The position numbers and the translations under genes were made by a program. Below, piece by piece: positions 34,254 through 45,671 of a DNA stretch of 64,000 bases. The stretch spans positions 1-64,000 of the forward strand of contig NW_026042450.1 of the NCBI RefSeq assembly GCF_023856365.1, given 5' to 3'. This stretch comes from Brienomyrus brachyistius. Taxonomy: Eukaryota > Chordata > Actinopteri > Osteoglossiformes > Mormyridae. The notes under the pieces are model-generated. The model was not told the origin of the DNA, made no database searches, and saw only the letters and a list, made by a program, of their open reading frames with translations. Numbering within the stretch: the stretch's first letter is position 1; each line of letters starts with the position of its first letter.

Positions 34254-37200
34254 GAACCATTTTAAATGTTGAAGTTTTTTTTAAATATTTATTAAATTTA
34301 AATATTTATTAAATCAAAACATTGAGCAGTATACATGATATAGCGACTCATTAATGAATAAACAATATAATAAGATTCAATTTTGCTTTCACTACTTAAA
34401 GCGCCAGAACAACGCATTTGAAAAAATCAACAGCTATATCTCTTACCAGAAATCAGGAACAGATTAAGAAAATCCACAGACTTCGTCGCGAGCAGTTTAA
34501 TATACGAACTATTTCCTTCTACCCAACTCCACACACCAATAATATCACTGCGCAGCAGATATCGCCAGGGAGCTCGCGCTCGTGTCTAATGCGCAGTGAT
34601 ACGAGTAGTGTACTTCGATAGAAGCACGACATTTCTACGACTGATATTTCCAAATCTGAACAACTCCCAGCACAACTTTGATGGATAGATAGCATTAAGG
34701 CCCCTCTAAAATATCTTTTTATAGTTTTGGGGTGAACCTCCCATTTAAACGAAGTACATCGTGGTGCTCATGAATTTGAAAGCCTAGATGCCTCATCTCG
34801 CTTTTCCACAACGTGTCAGCAGCGCCACCATCTTGGAGCGGTAATTAGGCATAAACAAGCAACATGTCAGGGTGTAGATGGAAAGATCTTTTGGCCATAA
34901 CTTCTTTACTAATTAACGCATTTATATCTTACAATTATGTAGAATAAATAAAAAAGCCCACCACTACTGCCCCCCCCAAATTTATGTAGTACTGCTGATA
35001 GTACTCTCAACGAAAACTAATGCTAGCATCCCGTCAGTGTCACAGGCTAGTAAACATTTTATGTATTTTATTTGACCGTACCGCAGATTTTTTTACCTGT
35101 GAAATGTGGTTCCCTGTTTTCTAGTTTTAACATTCCTCATGTTGTTGCAGTTTCGAAAATAGTCGGTTCACTAAGAGATATCACTCCTCTATTTCACAAT
35201 TGCCGCGCCAATATGGCGTATCGCCCAACGAGGCATCCAGGCTTTCAAATCTATGGCGATGCTGCCTACGCTACTACCCGTCACATGACACAGGAGCTAC
35301 CGAATACCCGCCAATCGGGAGCTGGCTAGATCAACCACGCCCACCCGTCACATAGAGAAGAGTGAGGCGAAAGAAGCCAATCAGTTTAAAAATGTCACCA
35401 TTAACGCGGTATTTAGTAGTCCGGAGATATTTTACTTTAAGCAAGGCACAAAATAAAGTTGTAGTATTTGTAATAAAATTTGAAGATTAGCCATCCCCAA
35501 GGAGCTGACAGGAAAGCCAGGTACAGGTTTAGTCCTCCTTAATCAGCTTGTCGGTTACTAAATGTCGGCAAATAAGGTTGCCTTTTCCTATGATGTTTTT
35601 TTTCAGTTAAATTGACATTAAACAAAGTAATCTGAGACCTGAGATATAACATTGGCAACTATGGTCATTTTTTACAATCATGGATATTTTAACATTGAGG
35701 ACGTGTGTCTCATGTCATTTTCACATAGAGGGAGTTTAATTGTTTTTATCTATGTCTGTGTGTCAACATATATCTATTTCGTTATGTCACTCAAATGTAT
35801 GATTAGTATCGACATTTCGGTAGACTCCTATGTTGTAATAAAACTGTATGGTCCTCTGGGAGTTGGGCAGTAGAAAGGAAATGTAAAGTATCAATAAGAA
35901 ATACTATTAATGAAGTAGCCGCCCTATCCTTTTACTTTGTATGGAGTGTGCATACAAGACACAACTAATGCAGTTGTACTGTTATGTTTATAATTTAAAA
36001 GGTATACTTGCCAGCAAAAGATTGAGTTAATAAAATTAAATGAAAAGTATTAAGACCCCTTGTCATTCATAGTATTATATACTTCTTAATTTTACAAAGA
36101 CTTTTTTCCTATCATATTTTTAAGTTTTTGAAGTTGATAATCTGGAAAACTGCTGCCTGGGATCAACTATCCATTCTTGACTCTTGGAATAGGAATTGAA
36201 GTCGAATAAAACAGCCTTACAGCACCCTCTTGTGACATACAGTAATATGGAAAACAGAACAATTACTAACTGAACGCAACATCCCCCCTTTACTTATGTA
36301 TTCTTCTTCCTGCAGCAGCACTGTAATCTATAAAAGACACGCCTTACCTGAAACATTTATTCCTATAAGGTCACTACACCCCAGAAAAAACAATAATGTA
36401 AGTTCAACAAAAAACATTGTGCTTGTGCCTTCCTGTAAGTGCACAACCTTTTCACTATGAACTGCCTGTTTTGCTTCCAACAGAAATCAATTACAATTAG
36501 AAATGTTCCATTCACTGAGGACCACAGTAAGAGGATCTATGAACAACTGTTATATATTTTACACTGAATCTATCTTTTCCTTTAAGGTATCTCTTTCTAA
36601 CCAGAAAATCACGGTCAGAACATGCATTTCATTTCTTTGTTTAATTCTGTGAAGTTCCATAGTCCTTGAGCCGATGATGGTTTGTGTGCCCTGGCTGCAC
36701 AGCTTCCAGTTCCTTAGGCCATTCCAAGCTCAACTGTTCTTTCAGGACCAGTCTTTGGCAGGGCTGGAAATTTGGGAAGTCCACTGGGTACTGAGGACAA
36801 ATGGGCAGCATGCCATGCTTTCCCGTCAGCCAGGATGGGTCTCGATGGGTGCAGAGAATTTCTGATGCCCTTTTTGCACATGCGCTGGTTTCCACAGCCG
36901 CACTCTGTGCCCTTCTCTGAATGAGGGAGTGCGAGCTCCCTGTCTTGCATCACAGTACTGTTTCATGTGAGATTGGCAAAGAGACACCCAGCAATGCACT
37001 TTATTATCATGTCACTTAATTATCACTTATGCCCCTTCAGTATCAGGCCAAGTACAAACACTACACAAGCAGAGTATTCTGTGGGGAAAGATTAATGTCC
37101 TCAACTGCTGAGAGCAGCGTGCTGGTGATGCTCTGTGCTCATTACATCTGTGAGTTCATTACTCTCTGTAGTGCTTTTCAATGCTGCATTGAGCAGTTGC

Positions 37201-38125
37201 CAGGATGTTATGCTGCCTCTGAGGATAACTGTTTGTTTTGAAGTAGAATAATTCAGAATAATTCAGAAGATGGATACAGATTTTCTCTTATTAACAAGAC
37301 ACTGGCTCACTCATAATTGTCCAATAAAAGGTAAGGAGCATTCCTATTGAACAATCATGACTTCTAGCTTAAGTTAACTCCGCTAACTGAGAAATCCTGC
37401 TTAGTGGAACACCTCCCAGGTCAGAAGAGAACAACTACAACAACCAAGAGTCACTACCTGGCTTCTGGTTATTGTGCATTAGCTCACAGCTCAGACTGGG
37501 AGTCATTTCATAATGAATCGACTCCTCAAGTCCAAGCCTTGCAGTGGACTGCAAAGCATCCAGGGACACTGCGCAGCACGTTAAAGGACAGCTCTTATGG
37601 AGTGACCACTAAACGTAAAAGTGGAAAAATAAATCATTTAAAAAATGTTAAATGAATAGTTAAGGAAGATGTAGCATTTGATTATGTCCATGCATTTTAT
37701 AATCTATTCAGTACAGGATCATAGGGGAGTCACAATAGGACATACTGTAAGGAAGGGGAATATTCTGCCAAGAAGGTCAGTGCATCATAGGACTCACTGA
37801 CAGACACAGACACACACAGGCACAAGGAAACAAGCAGCAGAACATGCATATTACATGCAGAGCCAACAAGTCTGTAGGACCTAAGAACAAACTTAGATTT
37901 GGGTTTAAAGTGTTCTATCTGGGATTTTCTTGCTGTTGGTACTACAGCCAGACACACAACAGTCTGTAGTCATGATCCTCGTTCCCCAGTAAAATAGTCT
38001 TATTTTCTTTCATGCGTACTTTGACAAAGACATCAGCTTAATACAATGCACAAGGCTCACAAGTTGAAACTTCAAGAATAGGCACAGACCATGACATCAC
38101 CTTAAAACCAGCTTGGAAGGTGATG
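34254..38125. other. Long stretch without a recognisable gene
   Basis: Several short open frames exist (for example 36641-36895 minus), but none shows a family motif or convincing splice sites. The block 35150-35400 is GC-richer and could be a dispersed repeat, with no partner in the window. Confidence 0.45.
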
Positions 38126-38195
38126 AAATTGTAACCTGGCTGTCTTCATCGCCTGATTTAATCCCCATCATTAACTATGGGGCCTTAATGTAGCA
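38126..38195 (+). mobile_element. Tc1/mariner transposase fragment
   Basis: The translation WLSSSPDLIPIINYGALM resembles the Tc1 segment around the second catalytic Asp (W..SPDLNPIE.LW). The Glu is lost and frames break on both sides, so it is a decayed relic. Confidence 0.5.
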
Positions 38196-38261
38196 TAAGA
38201 TTAACCACGATCACAAACATTACACTTCTCAGAGCGGCGTCTAGGAGGTTGTCCTAGTTGC

Positions 38262-38290
38262 TTGTGTGTGTGTGTGTGTGTGTGTGTGTG
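38262..38290 (+). repeat. (GT)n microsatellite
   Basis: Perfect GT run of about 14 units. A perfect CA run of about 17 units lies 260 bp further on at 38552-38586. Confidence 0.9.
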
Positions 38291-38552
38291 AACTGATACC
38301 AGGCTCATGATGGTCATTGACAAGAAAGGGCATTAAACTTGGCAAAAGGGACCGCAAAGAATGGCAGATTGTTATTCTTTATATAAATTCAATAACTAAC
38401 TAAGTCTTCTTTTATTATTGCTTCTCTTAATAGAAAAGAGAGAAAAATCCATCAGTTTCTTTTGTTTTCATTTGTAACTAATTTTCTCTAAAAAAGAATT
38501 TACTTTTAGCAAGACAAAACTTCTGAATTCATTTTCTCAGTCTGTCAGTTTG

Positions 38553-38588
<36 letters not shown>

Positions 38589-38705
38589 CAAATGCATTCA
38601 TAAATGTATATATATAGTCAGGAGTGGTACTTTCACCACGATATGTCACCCATGTGCACTGTCTTCGAGTAGTGAACCAGTTTTCAATACAATGGTTAAA
38701 AAGGC

Positions 38706-39430
38706 TGTTACGATCCTCAGTCTAGGGTTGAGGACCGCCAGAAAGGTAAAGGGAAAGGAGAGGGGAAAACGAGACAACCAGGGTATGGGAAAAGGGAACA
38801 CGGGACACAAAGGGATCTATTTTTGTATTTTTTTTATGTTTATTCACAAAGACTTTCACACACAATAGGGCAACAGACTTCGGGAGTGACACCGCCAAAA
38901 CAATAAACAAAACACCACTAACGAACACGTCCCAAACTAAGCTAACTCTAAACGAAAAGAAAATGACACAGACTAATCCTAACTCCCTAACCAAAACACA
39001 GAATAAGCAACACGTACGCAAAACAAAACAGCCGTCACTCCCTACGCACTTAACAGAAACCAACATACAGAACACCAAAGCTGAAACACAGTATCCGAGG
39101 GGCGAAGCAAGAGAGGAGTCAGGAGGAAGGCAAGAGATCACAAACCAGAAAGCAGTCAAAACCAAAGGCAAAGGTACAGAGGGATAAGGTAAGAGACGAA
39201 AACCAGAAAACCAAAACTGTCATACACGATCAATCAAAAGAACACAAGCAAACCAATAACGCAACAACCAACTGTGAGCAGAGCTGCCGCTACTCTCCCG
39301 CCACGGCCTTTTAAATCATAAATGCGGAAGTGGCGTATAGCTCGGGGCGTGGCCAGGTCCGGGAGGCGGAGACGAAGGCAGCCGGACAACGATCAGGACA
39401 ATCCCCCCCCAAACCTTACGGTACGTAACA
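38706..39430 (-). mobile_element. Uninterrupted solo LTR, antisense
   Basis: It begins TGTTACG and ends CGTAACA, perfect inverted termini, flanked by AGGC on both sides (38702-38705 and 39431-39434). On the minus strand it has a TTTAAAAGG promoter-like word and AATAAACATAAAA. It matches, in order, the two pieces at 15178-15528 and 26765-26890, so it shows what the hAT insertion site looked like before insertion. No internal retroelement genes. Confidence 0.75.
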
Positions 39431-39719
39431 AGGCTCAAACCTTCAGTGCCTCGTTGTGCCATCTCTACCAGTGTTTTTTTCAACAGGGAAAATACAACTT
39501 GTATGCTGGCCTTAGAAGCACAACTTCAAAGAATAGCTGCCATGCTTCTGTCTAGCATGGCAGAGGGAGTAAAATGGTATGGGACTGCATTGGTGCTGGT
39601 AAGGTGGGTGATTTACACAGAGTACAAGGTGCAATGAACCAGCAAGGTTACCGCTCTGTTTTACAACTCATGCCACCCCCTGTGGTCAGCACTTCTATCA
39701 AGCAGCAAGGCTGATTCAA

Positions 39720-39880
39720 AGCACACTGGTGAAAGATGAGGAATCCAGAGAACTGTCCTGCTTGACTGGCCTACAGAATCATCACATCTCCAGCCTATCA
39801 AGCTCATGTGAGACCAGCTTCACCGTGAGGTCAGAGAAAATACCAAGCCAGTCCCACCTCTGGGAATAGCAGGATTGAAA
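39720..39880 (+). mobile_element. Tc1-like transposase C-terminal remnant
   Basis: CTTGACTGGCCTACAGAATC, then CAGCCTATCAAGCTCATGTG and CCACCTCTGGGAA, reads as a damaged LDWP.ES..LQPI.LM.DQLHREV...PLWE, the end of the Tc1 DDE domain. Stops are present. Confidence 0.5.
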
Positions 39881-40683
39881 TTTCCCCTAATATTGTCATA
39901 AACGGACAGCTCTAATGGCAAAGGACTGCAAAGCTGTAATTGCTGCAAATATAGTTTTCATACAGTTTGATTAATTGAAAATGAAGATGAAACTTATTGC
40001 AATATTTATTATATCACAAAGCAGAAGGCAGCAGGGAAAAGTAAAAAAGAATCACCCCAGATGGGACTTAAAACCACGATATCCAGCTCAGAAAGTCAGG
40101 GCCGTGGGCATTTGGCCAGTGGGGCAACCGGCAGACCTGAGCTTATGACCGGGACACTTGACTCACAATGGAAGCTCAGCAAATTATAAGCAAGCCTGCA
40201 AAAGTGACATGAATGGATCTGTGTAATCTATGGTAAAATGCATCTTGGGGCTGAGACATTAACACTCACAGTCCATGAGAAGATGACATCCATCACTGGA
40301 TCTCACTCAAATGCGCTCATCGAGTTTCCGCTATGCCTTTGGCATTTAATGTTTGTACTTAGCTATAGAGTGGCAGGAACACAAATGAATGGGAAGTTTT
40401 TTTTAAAAAAAATGCATTACAGCAATACGTCACACATGACTATGTAAGGGAATAGATGAAACCCTGCATACATCACTATACCGGTGCAATTCAGTACGAA
40501 GTGCACTGACATGATTCATATGATTTCTGGTTTGTTTGGAAAATTTAGGTCCACCATAAGCTATGTGTTTTATTTATGATGCACATTGATGAAACTATTT
40601 GGCTGACACAATATCAAACTTATTTTATAATTTTAAAGGTTTAAATACAATTCTGGGTGTTGGACATCCTGTCAGCCTTCCCC

Positions 40684-41058
40684 TCAAGAGAGAGTAAACG
40701 ATTGCAGGGCATTACAAAGGTCCAGAATGGATTTTTCATTTACAGATGTCTTCTTTGCCTCTCGTGACCAGTATCTCACTCCGGACCAGTGGTGGATCTC
40801 GTACTCAGGCACAGAGAATGGGTCCTTCCGCCCCGTGGATTTCCTCATCCCCTCAGCCACTGATTCCCTCCAAGCTGATGGGGTAACTATGGTTGGCAGA
40901 GCTGGGGTTTGCTGTTCACTGTCATCCGCTTGACGTTGATGGACCACTTGCTGAGGCTGAGGATGGTGATCTTTACGTATCCTCACTGTTAGGCCTCTGC
41001 ACACCCATTTCTTTTGCTGACCTGTTGCACAGAAACATTTCATAGTAAACTGTAACAT
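40684..41058 (-). CDS. Unassigned open frame, possible terminal exon
   Basis: I do not recognise this 124-codon frame. It reads from a possible acceptor (TGTGCAACAG, or TGTGCAG slightly later) to a TGA at 40684-40686. It has an ordinary mixed composition with segments such as TIVTPSAWRESVAEGMRKS and EYEIHHWSGVRYWSREAKK, unlike low-complexity shadow frames. It could be the last exon of a host gene or a piece of a retrocopy. No partner exons were found. Confidence 0.25.
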   Translation of the reverse strand: MLQFTMKCFCATGQQKKWVCRGLTVRIRKDHHPQPQQVVHQRQADDSEQQTPALPTIVTPSAWRESVAEGMRKSTGRKDPFSVPEYEIHHWSGVRYWSREAKKTSVNEKSILDLCNALQSFTLS

Positions 41059-41211
41059 GACTACAGCAATTATTTCAATGTTGTTCAGTCAGTGAGAATC
41101 ATTTACATAGTAGGGAGCAGATAAGCAAGAAGGGAGGTGGTGCTGCAGAATATGTAAAAGAAAACTTGCAGGCAAGGGAGCTCACTGATAAAAATATAGC
41201 TAGAGAAGCTA

Positions 41212-41252
41212 CAGCGCCCTCCACAATTATTGGCAGCCCTTGTAAATATTTG
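41212..41252 (+). mobile_element. Terminal repeat of a Tc1-like element
   Basis: TACAGCGCCCTCCACAATTA followed by TTGGCAGCCCTTG is the usual start of a fish Tc1-type element (CAGTGCCCTCCATAATTATTGGCACCC). It is cut off exactly where the solo ERV LTR begins. Confidence 0.6.
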
Positions 41253-41591
41253 TGTTAGGTTGAAGAAACAGTTGTTAATCATTTCTGTATGATCAGCAAT
41301 GAGTGTAAATATATATGTATACGTTATTTCTTATCTTCTAGCCACATACTCTTAGCTATTGTACTCTAAGTAGGTGGTTAACAGCTGCCTACTTAGATAA
41401 GAATCTCACTTCCCTCTCTTGCGCCCCCCATTGACTATAAATAAAGAAGCCAAGGGGAACCACCCTTTGTAACACATTCTGCTGTAGTTTGCATTGCAGA
41501 GAGTGTGGGTACCCTTGCAAGTAAAACTGTAACCTGTGTGTGTCTCATAAATGTGGAGTTGGGGTGGAAACGCCGGGCGCTTTCCCCAACA
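41253..41591 (+). mobile_element. Solo LTR of the 17.3-26.0 kb ERV family
   Basis: 339 bp from TGTTAGGTTGAAG to CCCCAACA. It differs from the 5' LTR at one position that I can see (TCTCATAAATG versus TCTCGTAAATG). Flanks are ATTTG and CCTCC, so no target duplication remains. Confidence 0.92.
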
Positions 41592-42027
41592 CCTCCAGAC
41601 CTCTGAAGGTTTGCTGTACTATCTGCCATGTAATGAGCCTCCGTCAACCGTTCATGTATTTCCCTACAGTTTTGGAGATGCTGTGACCGAATCATCAAGC
41701 CATCACAACTTGGCCCTTGTCACTCAAATCTTTAGGCTTGTCCACTTTTCTGCATCCCAGTATATCCTACACATTGTTTATTTGCTGCCTAATAGGTCCC
41801 ACCTACTAGCAGGTGCCACTATTACCAGGTAATCAATATTATTCACCTGTTAGTGGGCGCAGTGTTTGACAAATATAGTTTAAAATATCAGTCATTTAAC
41901 CTAATTCCGAAATATTAAATGTGGAATGGAAATAATGGAAGCTATTGCTTATGTGGAGTGAACTGAACTTAATTTTGAACAATGTTTCAAATTGCTACAT
42001 ACCTGAAATGTTTGTGGTTTCTTGTAG
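41592..42027. other. No gene seen
   Basis: Open frames run from the LTR into this stretch but show no motif. I see nothing further to support. Confidence 0.4.
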
Positions 42028-42092
42028 AAAGAACAGAAGCACTTGAGGTTTGCCTCCAGGACATCACACCTCCTATTAAGCACCTTTACAAA
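42028..42092 (+). CDS. Predicted internal exon of an unknown gene
   Basis: Acceptor TTTCTTGTAG and donor AAA/GTAAGT bound 65 bases that read without stops as RTEALEVCLQDITPPIKHLYK. The reading joins in phase with the next predicted exon at 43025. No family recognised. Support is splice signals, phase agreement and composition only. Confidence 0.35.
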
Positions 42093-43024
42093 GTAAGTAA
42101 TTTCCTTGAAATATCATCAAAATATTTTTTTTCTGGACAGCTCTAAGACTGGGTTTCCGTGGGACATTATTAGGATTAGAAGTAATTAAACCAATTTGGT
42201 CTTACATAGCATTAAAAATGGTTTAATTGACAAACAACGCCTTAAATGGCTTTAAAAAGCATGACGTTTTATTGTCATGTACGTTAAACATTTAATATAC
42301 ACACAGGACCAGTTGGCTAAATTCTCCAACCTGTGATTGGCTGGTTTGTGATGCTTGTGGATATCACTGTGCTCTCAGAATGGAGTCACAAATATACCAG
42401 TGTAAAATATACGGTGTTAAGGGGGAATTTGCTTCTGGGTTAATTAGTGACAATTGCAAATGTTTTGTGTTGATTCTTCAGCTTCATATACAGATTCGCA
42501 GATTCATAATTACCACAGAAGGGGAAGTAAAGTCTGTTCTATTTAAAAGCCAGACATGTTAAATTACTGCAGGGCACATTAACCTGTCCACAGTGCCTGT
42601 TGTATGAGAGCATCATGATTATTAATAATATACACTGTATTTCAAAAGGACCTGTGGGATTAAAACTGAGGGTTATTAAGACACACCTTGCTTATACCTC
42701 TATACCACTGTGAGTCCAAGTCCTCACCCAGCATTTACTGACACAGGTTAATGTAAAGAAACATCAGCACATTTTAACATGGCCACGATTCCATCTTTAG
42801 CAAATACCTTATATATATAACATAATATGGATTTGCAGACACCCTCAAAAACCCTGTAATAACAAGAATAAGGCTATATGAACTCTTTCACTGGCTGGTT
42901 TGTTTTTTATCTCATACATCTTACTGACTGATCCGAATGTCAATACATTTTGATGTACAAGTTGTAGTAACTGCATGTTTGAAGAAGCTCCATCCTACTA
43001 ATATTTTCTTCTTTACCATTATAG

Positions 43025-43288
43025 GCAGGAGAAAGAGTGAAATGGAGGAAAAAATACATAGATGGGTCAAGTAAGCAGCAGGAGCAAAGAGCAGAAGAGG
43101 AAACAGGAAAGAAGGGAGAGGAAAAGAGAGAGAGAGGAGAGAAGACCGATGAGGAGGGAAAAGCAGTGGAAGAAGGAAGCAACAAATGTAAAGGAGGAAG
43201 AGGCTATGAAGACGGAGCTTATAGCCCAGCGAAGGCTTTCCAAGCCCAAGGGGGCAAGCGGCCGGTAAAAGGAAGGAAGCAACAAACG
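43025..43288 (+). CDS. Predicted Lys/Glu-rich terminal exon running into a minisatellite
   Basis: After the acceptor ACCATTATAG the frame reads AGERVKWRKKYIDGSS, then a long charged, probably helical stretch (EEETGKKGEEKRERGEKTDEEGK by composition). It then enters the 100-bp tandem array and stops in its second unit. Because 100 is not a multiple of three, each unit is read in a new frame. It could be the end of a real gene whose last exon was overrun, or purine-rich DNA that happens to be open. Confidence 0.3.
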
Positions 43289-43680
43289 TAAAGGAGGAAG
43301 AGGCTATGAAGACGGAACTTATAGCCCAGCGAAGGCTTTCCAAGCCCAAGGGGGCAAGCGGCCGGTAAAAGGAAGGAAGCAACAAACGTAAAGGAGGAAG
43401 AGGCTATGAAGACGGAACTTATAGCCCAGCGAAGGCTTTCCAAGCGCAAGGGGACAAGCGGCCGGTAAAAGGAAGGAAGCAACAAACGTAAAGGAGGAAG
43501 AGGCTATGAAGACGGAGCTTATAGCCCAGCGAAGGCTTTCCAAGCGCAAGGGGACAAGCGGCCGGTAAAAGGAAGGAAGCAACAAACGTAAAGGAGGAAG
43601 AGGCTATGAAGACGGAACTTATAGCCCAGCGAAGGCTTTCCAAGCCCAAGGGGGCAAGCGGCCGGTAAAAGGAAGGAAGC
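43170..43680 (+). repeat. 100-bp tandem minisatellite, about five units
   Basis: The unit GGAAGCAACAAACGTAAAGG...GCCGGTAAAAGGAA recurs at 100-bp spacing (43170, 43270, 43370, 43470, 43570) and ends in a partial unit before TTTTCTC at 43681. Units differ at a few sites (CAAGCCCAAGGGGGC versus CAAGCGCAAGGGGAC; ACGGAGC versus ACGGAAC). The minus-strand frames starting MLLPSFYRPL at 100-bp steps are products of the array. Confidence 0.9.
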
Positions 43681-43689
43681 TTTTCTCAT

Positions 43690-44274
43690 TGTAATTCATT
43701 CATGCATGATAATAAAACAATACGTTTGTCATACTGGTTTGTGATTTATTATGCTTTATTTTTACATAAACATTTGAGCACACAATTAAAATTAAGTGGC
43801 GATATAAGGATATTTTAAGTGCTTAAGAACTTAAAACAGTCTTAAATAATCACTTAATTAATAAAAATTAATAGGTGAAATAAAGAATTTTAATGGTTTG
43901 TGGACCCCTATAATAATATTAAACTCCCTTTATTAGAATTGAGGACAGATGTAAGTAATTTTAAGTAGTAATGGAACCTTGCAATACTCTTAAACTGCCC
44001 CTTAATTAATCAGAATTAAAGGGCAATGTTATGTAATTACAGACCTTGAAACAATCTTAAATTGCCCCTTAATTTATAAAAAAGGGGTGAAATAAGGATT
44101 TTTTGAGAGTAAATTTAAGAGGCAAATTTGAAAAAGTAAGGAGGAAATTCAGTAGTTTTACCCCTTAATTGGCCTTAATCATTGCACCTTTTCCCTTAAT
44201 TTCACATATAGCAATAATTAAGGACAAAATTAACGTAATTTTAATTTTAAAAATTAAGGGGTTTGATTTCGTAG
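43690..44274. repeat. AT-rich region with scattered CCCTTAATT motifs
   Basis: CCCTTAATT or its complement AATTAAGGG recurs about six times (for example 43985-44010, 44065, 44160, 44195 and 44265) in both orientations. Clustered short motifs like this are typical of the ends of DNA transposons, where transposase binds. No transposase is visible. Confidence 0.45.
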
Positions 44275-44855
44275 TGTAAGTACGTAGTGTAAGATATAGT
44301 AAAACACTTACTAACTGGTAATGCACGTTAGCATTACGTTAAATGACCACTTTACCTGCTACTTACCAGTTTTGTCGCTTACCGTTTTTCAGAAACACAC
44401 CGGAGTTAAACTTACGCCGCGTTATTTACCGGCACTTCTAACACCATTTGCGGCCATTAACTCATAGGTGGCAGTAACACTGAAATGACTCTTTCTGCGT
44501 CAAAATAAGGTAATACTGTGATTTTGATACTTTATCATTTCCTTTAACTTAACCGTATCTTTTCCTCCGTCTCTGCTTATTGATATTTAGGAGAGTATCA
44601 GATATAAATTAACGATGCAAAATTATCAAACCACAGACACGACACTGAAGAGATGACAAAGACACAGTTTGAAAAGTAAGTATATGTTTTATTGTAAAGC
44701 TCTTATCTTATTTTAACTTAGCCTATCATATGATATTTTAACTTATTGTCTATCTTATTGTATTTTAACTTATCATATGTTAACTTAGCCTATCTCATCC
44801 TATCCTATCTGACATCTATAATAACACTTAAACAGTATCTCTATTATCCTTCCTA
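44275..44855 (-). repeat. Dispersed repeat, copy B (inverted copy of 4470-5335)
   Basis: Read on the minus strand, this segment follows copy A block by block: GATACTGTTTAAGTGTTA, the AT minisatellite, CAAACTGTGTCTTTGTCATC, GCAGAGACGGAGGAAAAGAT, the CGGCGTAAGTTTAACTCCGG block, and TTTTACTATATC at the end. The minisatellite is shorter here than in copy A. Confidence 0.65.
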
Positions 44856-45148
44856 CCCCGGCCATAACCCACAAGTCCGTCAGGAACAATGTCTCTGTCC
44901 TTCCTCCGTCCCTGGCCATAACCCATAAGTCCACGTATTCTTGTCTGGAGTTGCTGCTCCGCCGATCGCTGACGCTGCCCCTGGCCTCTCTCTGCTCGCA
45001 GGGCGCAGGAGCCGTTGCTGTCTGTCCGATGGAGGAACTTCAGCTGGGGCCTCTTCCTGGTCGCTCCTGCTTCCTCCAGGGGGGGTGGCCTGTCCCTCGC
45101 GCTCCATGGACGACTCCTCTGGCCACGGAAACTTTCTTCGGTTCCAGT
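44828..45148 (-). CDS. Predicted exon 2 of an unknown two-exon gene
   Basis: The acceptor GGCTGTCCCAG ends at 45149, and the phase-0 reading continues 106 codons to TAA at 44828. It starts TGTEESFRGQRSRPW and ends with a twice-repeated motif GL(M/V)GYG(Q/R)GRRKDRD. Another frame is also open here (MEREGQATPPGG, 75 codons), so coding is not certain, but only phase 0 joins exon 1 and gives the internal repeat. Confidence 0.35.
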   Translation of the reverse strand, partial: TGTEESFRGQRSRPWSARDRPPPLEEAGATRKRPQLKFLHRTDSNGSCALRAERGQGQRQRSAEQQLQTRIRGLMGYGQGRRKDRDIVPDGLVGYGRGRKDNRDTV

Positions 45149-45249
45149 CTGGGACAGCCGATTGTTAAAACAAGGAAAGATGATTGATATAACACATTTT
45201 AAGCTGGAATGAAAGTGTTCTAATAAGGTCTCTTAAGCCAGTGCTTTAC

Positions 45250-45582
45250 CTTCGGTATGTAAGACACCCTCCATGTCGATCCGGGCTTGTCCGTGTCATC
45301 CTTCTTAATGATCTTCACCATCTCCACGCTCTCGCCGATGTTCTTCTCCAGTGCCTCGTTTTTTAGGGAAAAAGTTCCCCCTTCCTTAGGTGTTATTTTA
45401 ACTTTGATTTTAATTTTAATTTTAATCTTAACAACTTTAATTTTTTGCTTGTCCATTTTTTTAAATGCTGTGAGTTTTCCAAATGCAAACTGTCTCTCAG
45501 ATGATCGTAAGAAGTTTGAGAAGATAAGTACATGTGATTCAAAAGTAACCAAGCTGTTGTCACGGACGCCTATTCGTACCAT
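45250..45582 (-). CDS. Predicted exon 1 of an unknown gene, Lys/Ile-rich
   Basis: I do not recognise the family. From an ATG at 45582 the frame gives 111 codons (MVRIGVRDNSLVTFESHVLI...), with a KIKIKIKIKVKI beta-like stretch encoded by an ATTAAA tandem. It then reads EMVKIIKKDDTDKPGSTWRV SYIPK and meets the donor AAG/GTAAAG at 45249. Together with 44828-45148 it would encode about 217 residues, very basic. A MITE lies just upstream (45672-45931), and the gene's 3' end lies in a dispersed repeat, so this may be a transposon gene. Confidence 0.4.
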
Positions 45583-45671
45583 AACATACGATGCGATCCT
45601 CTGCAGCTCGTCGGTGACTTTCGGCCGCGTTCGGCTGCGACTGACCGGTCGTAGGTCCGATTCGGCTGTAA

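Noticed and set aside
42921..43649. Series of minus-strand frames starting MLLPSFYRPL
   Set aside because: They repeat at 100-bp steps and come from the minisatellite.
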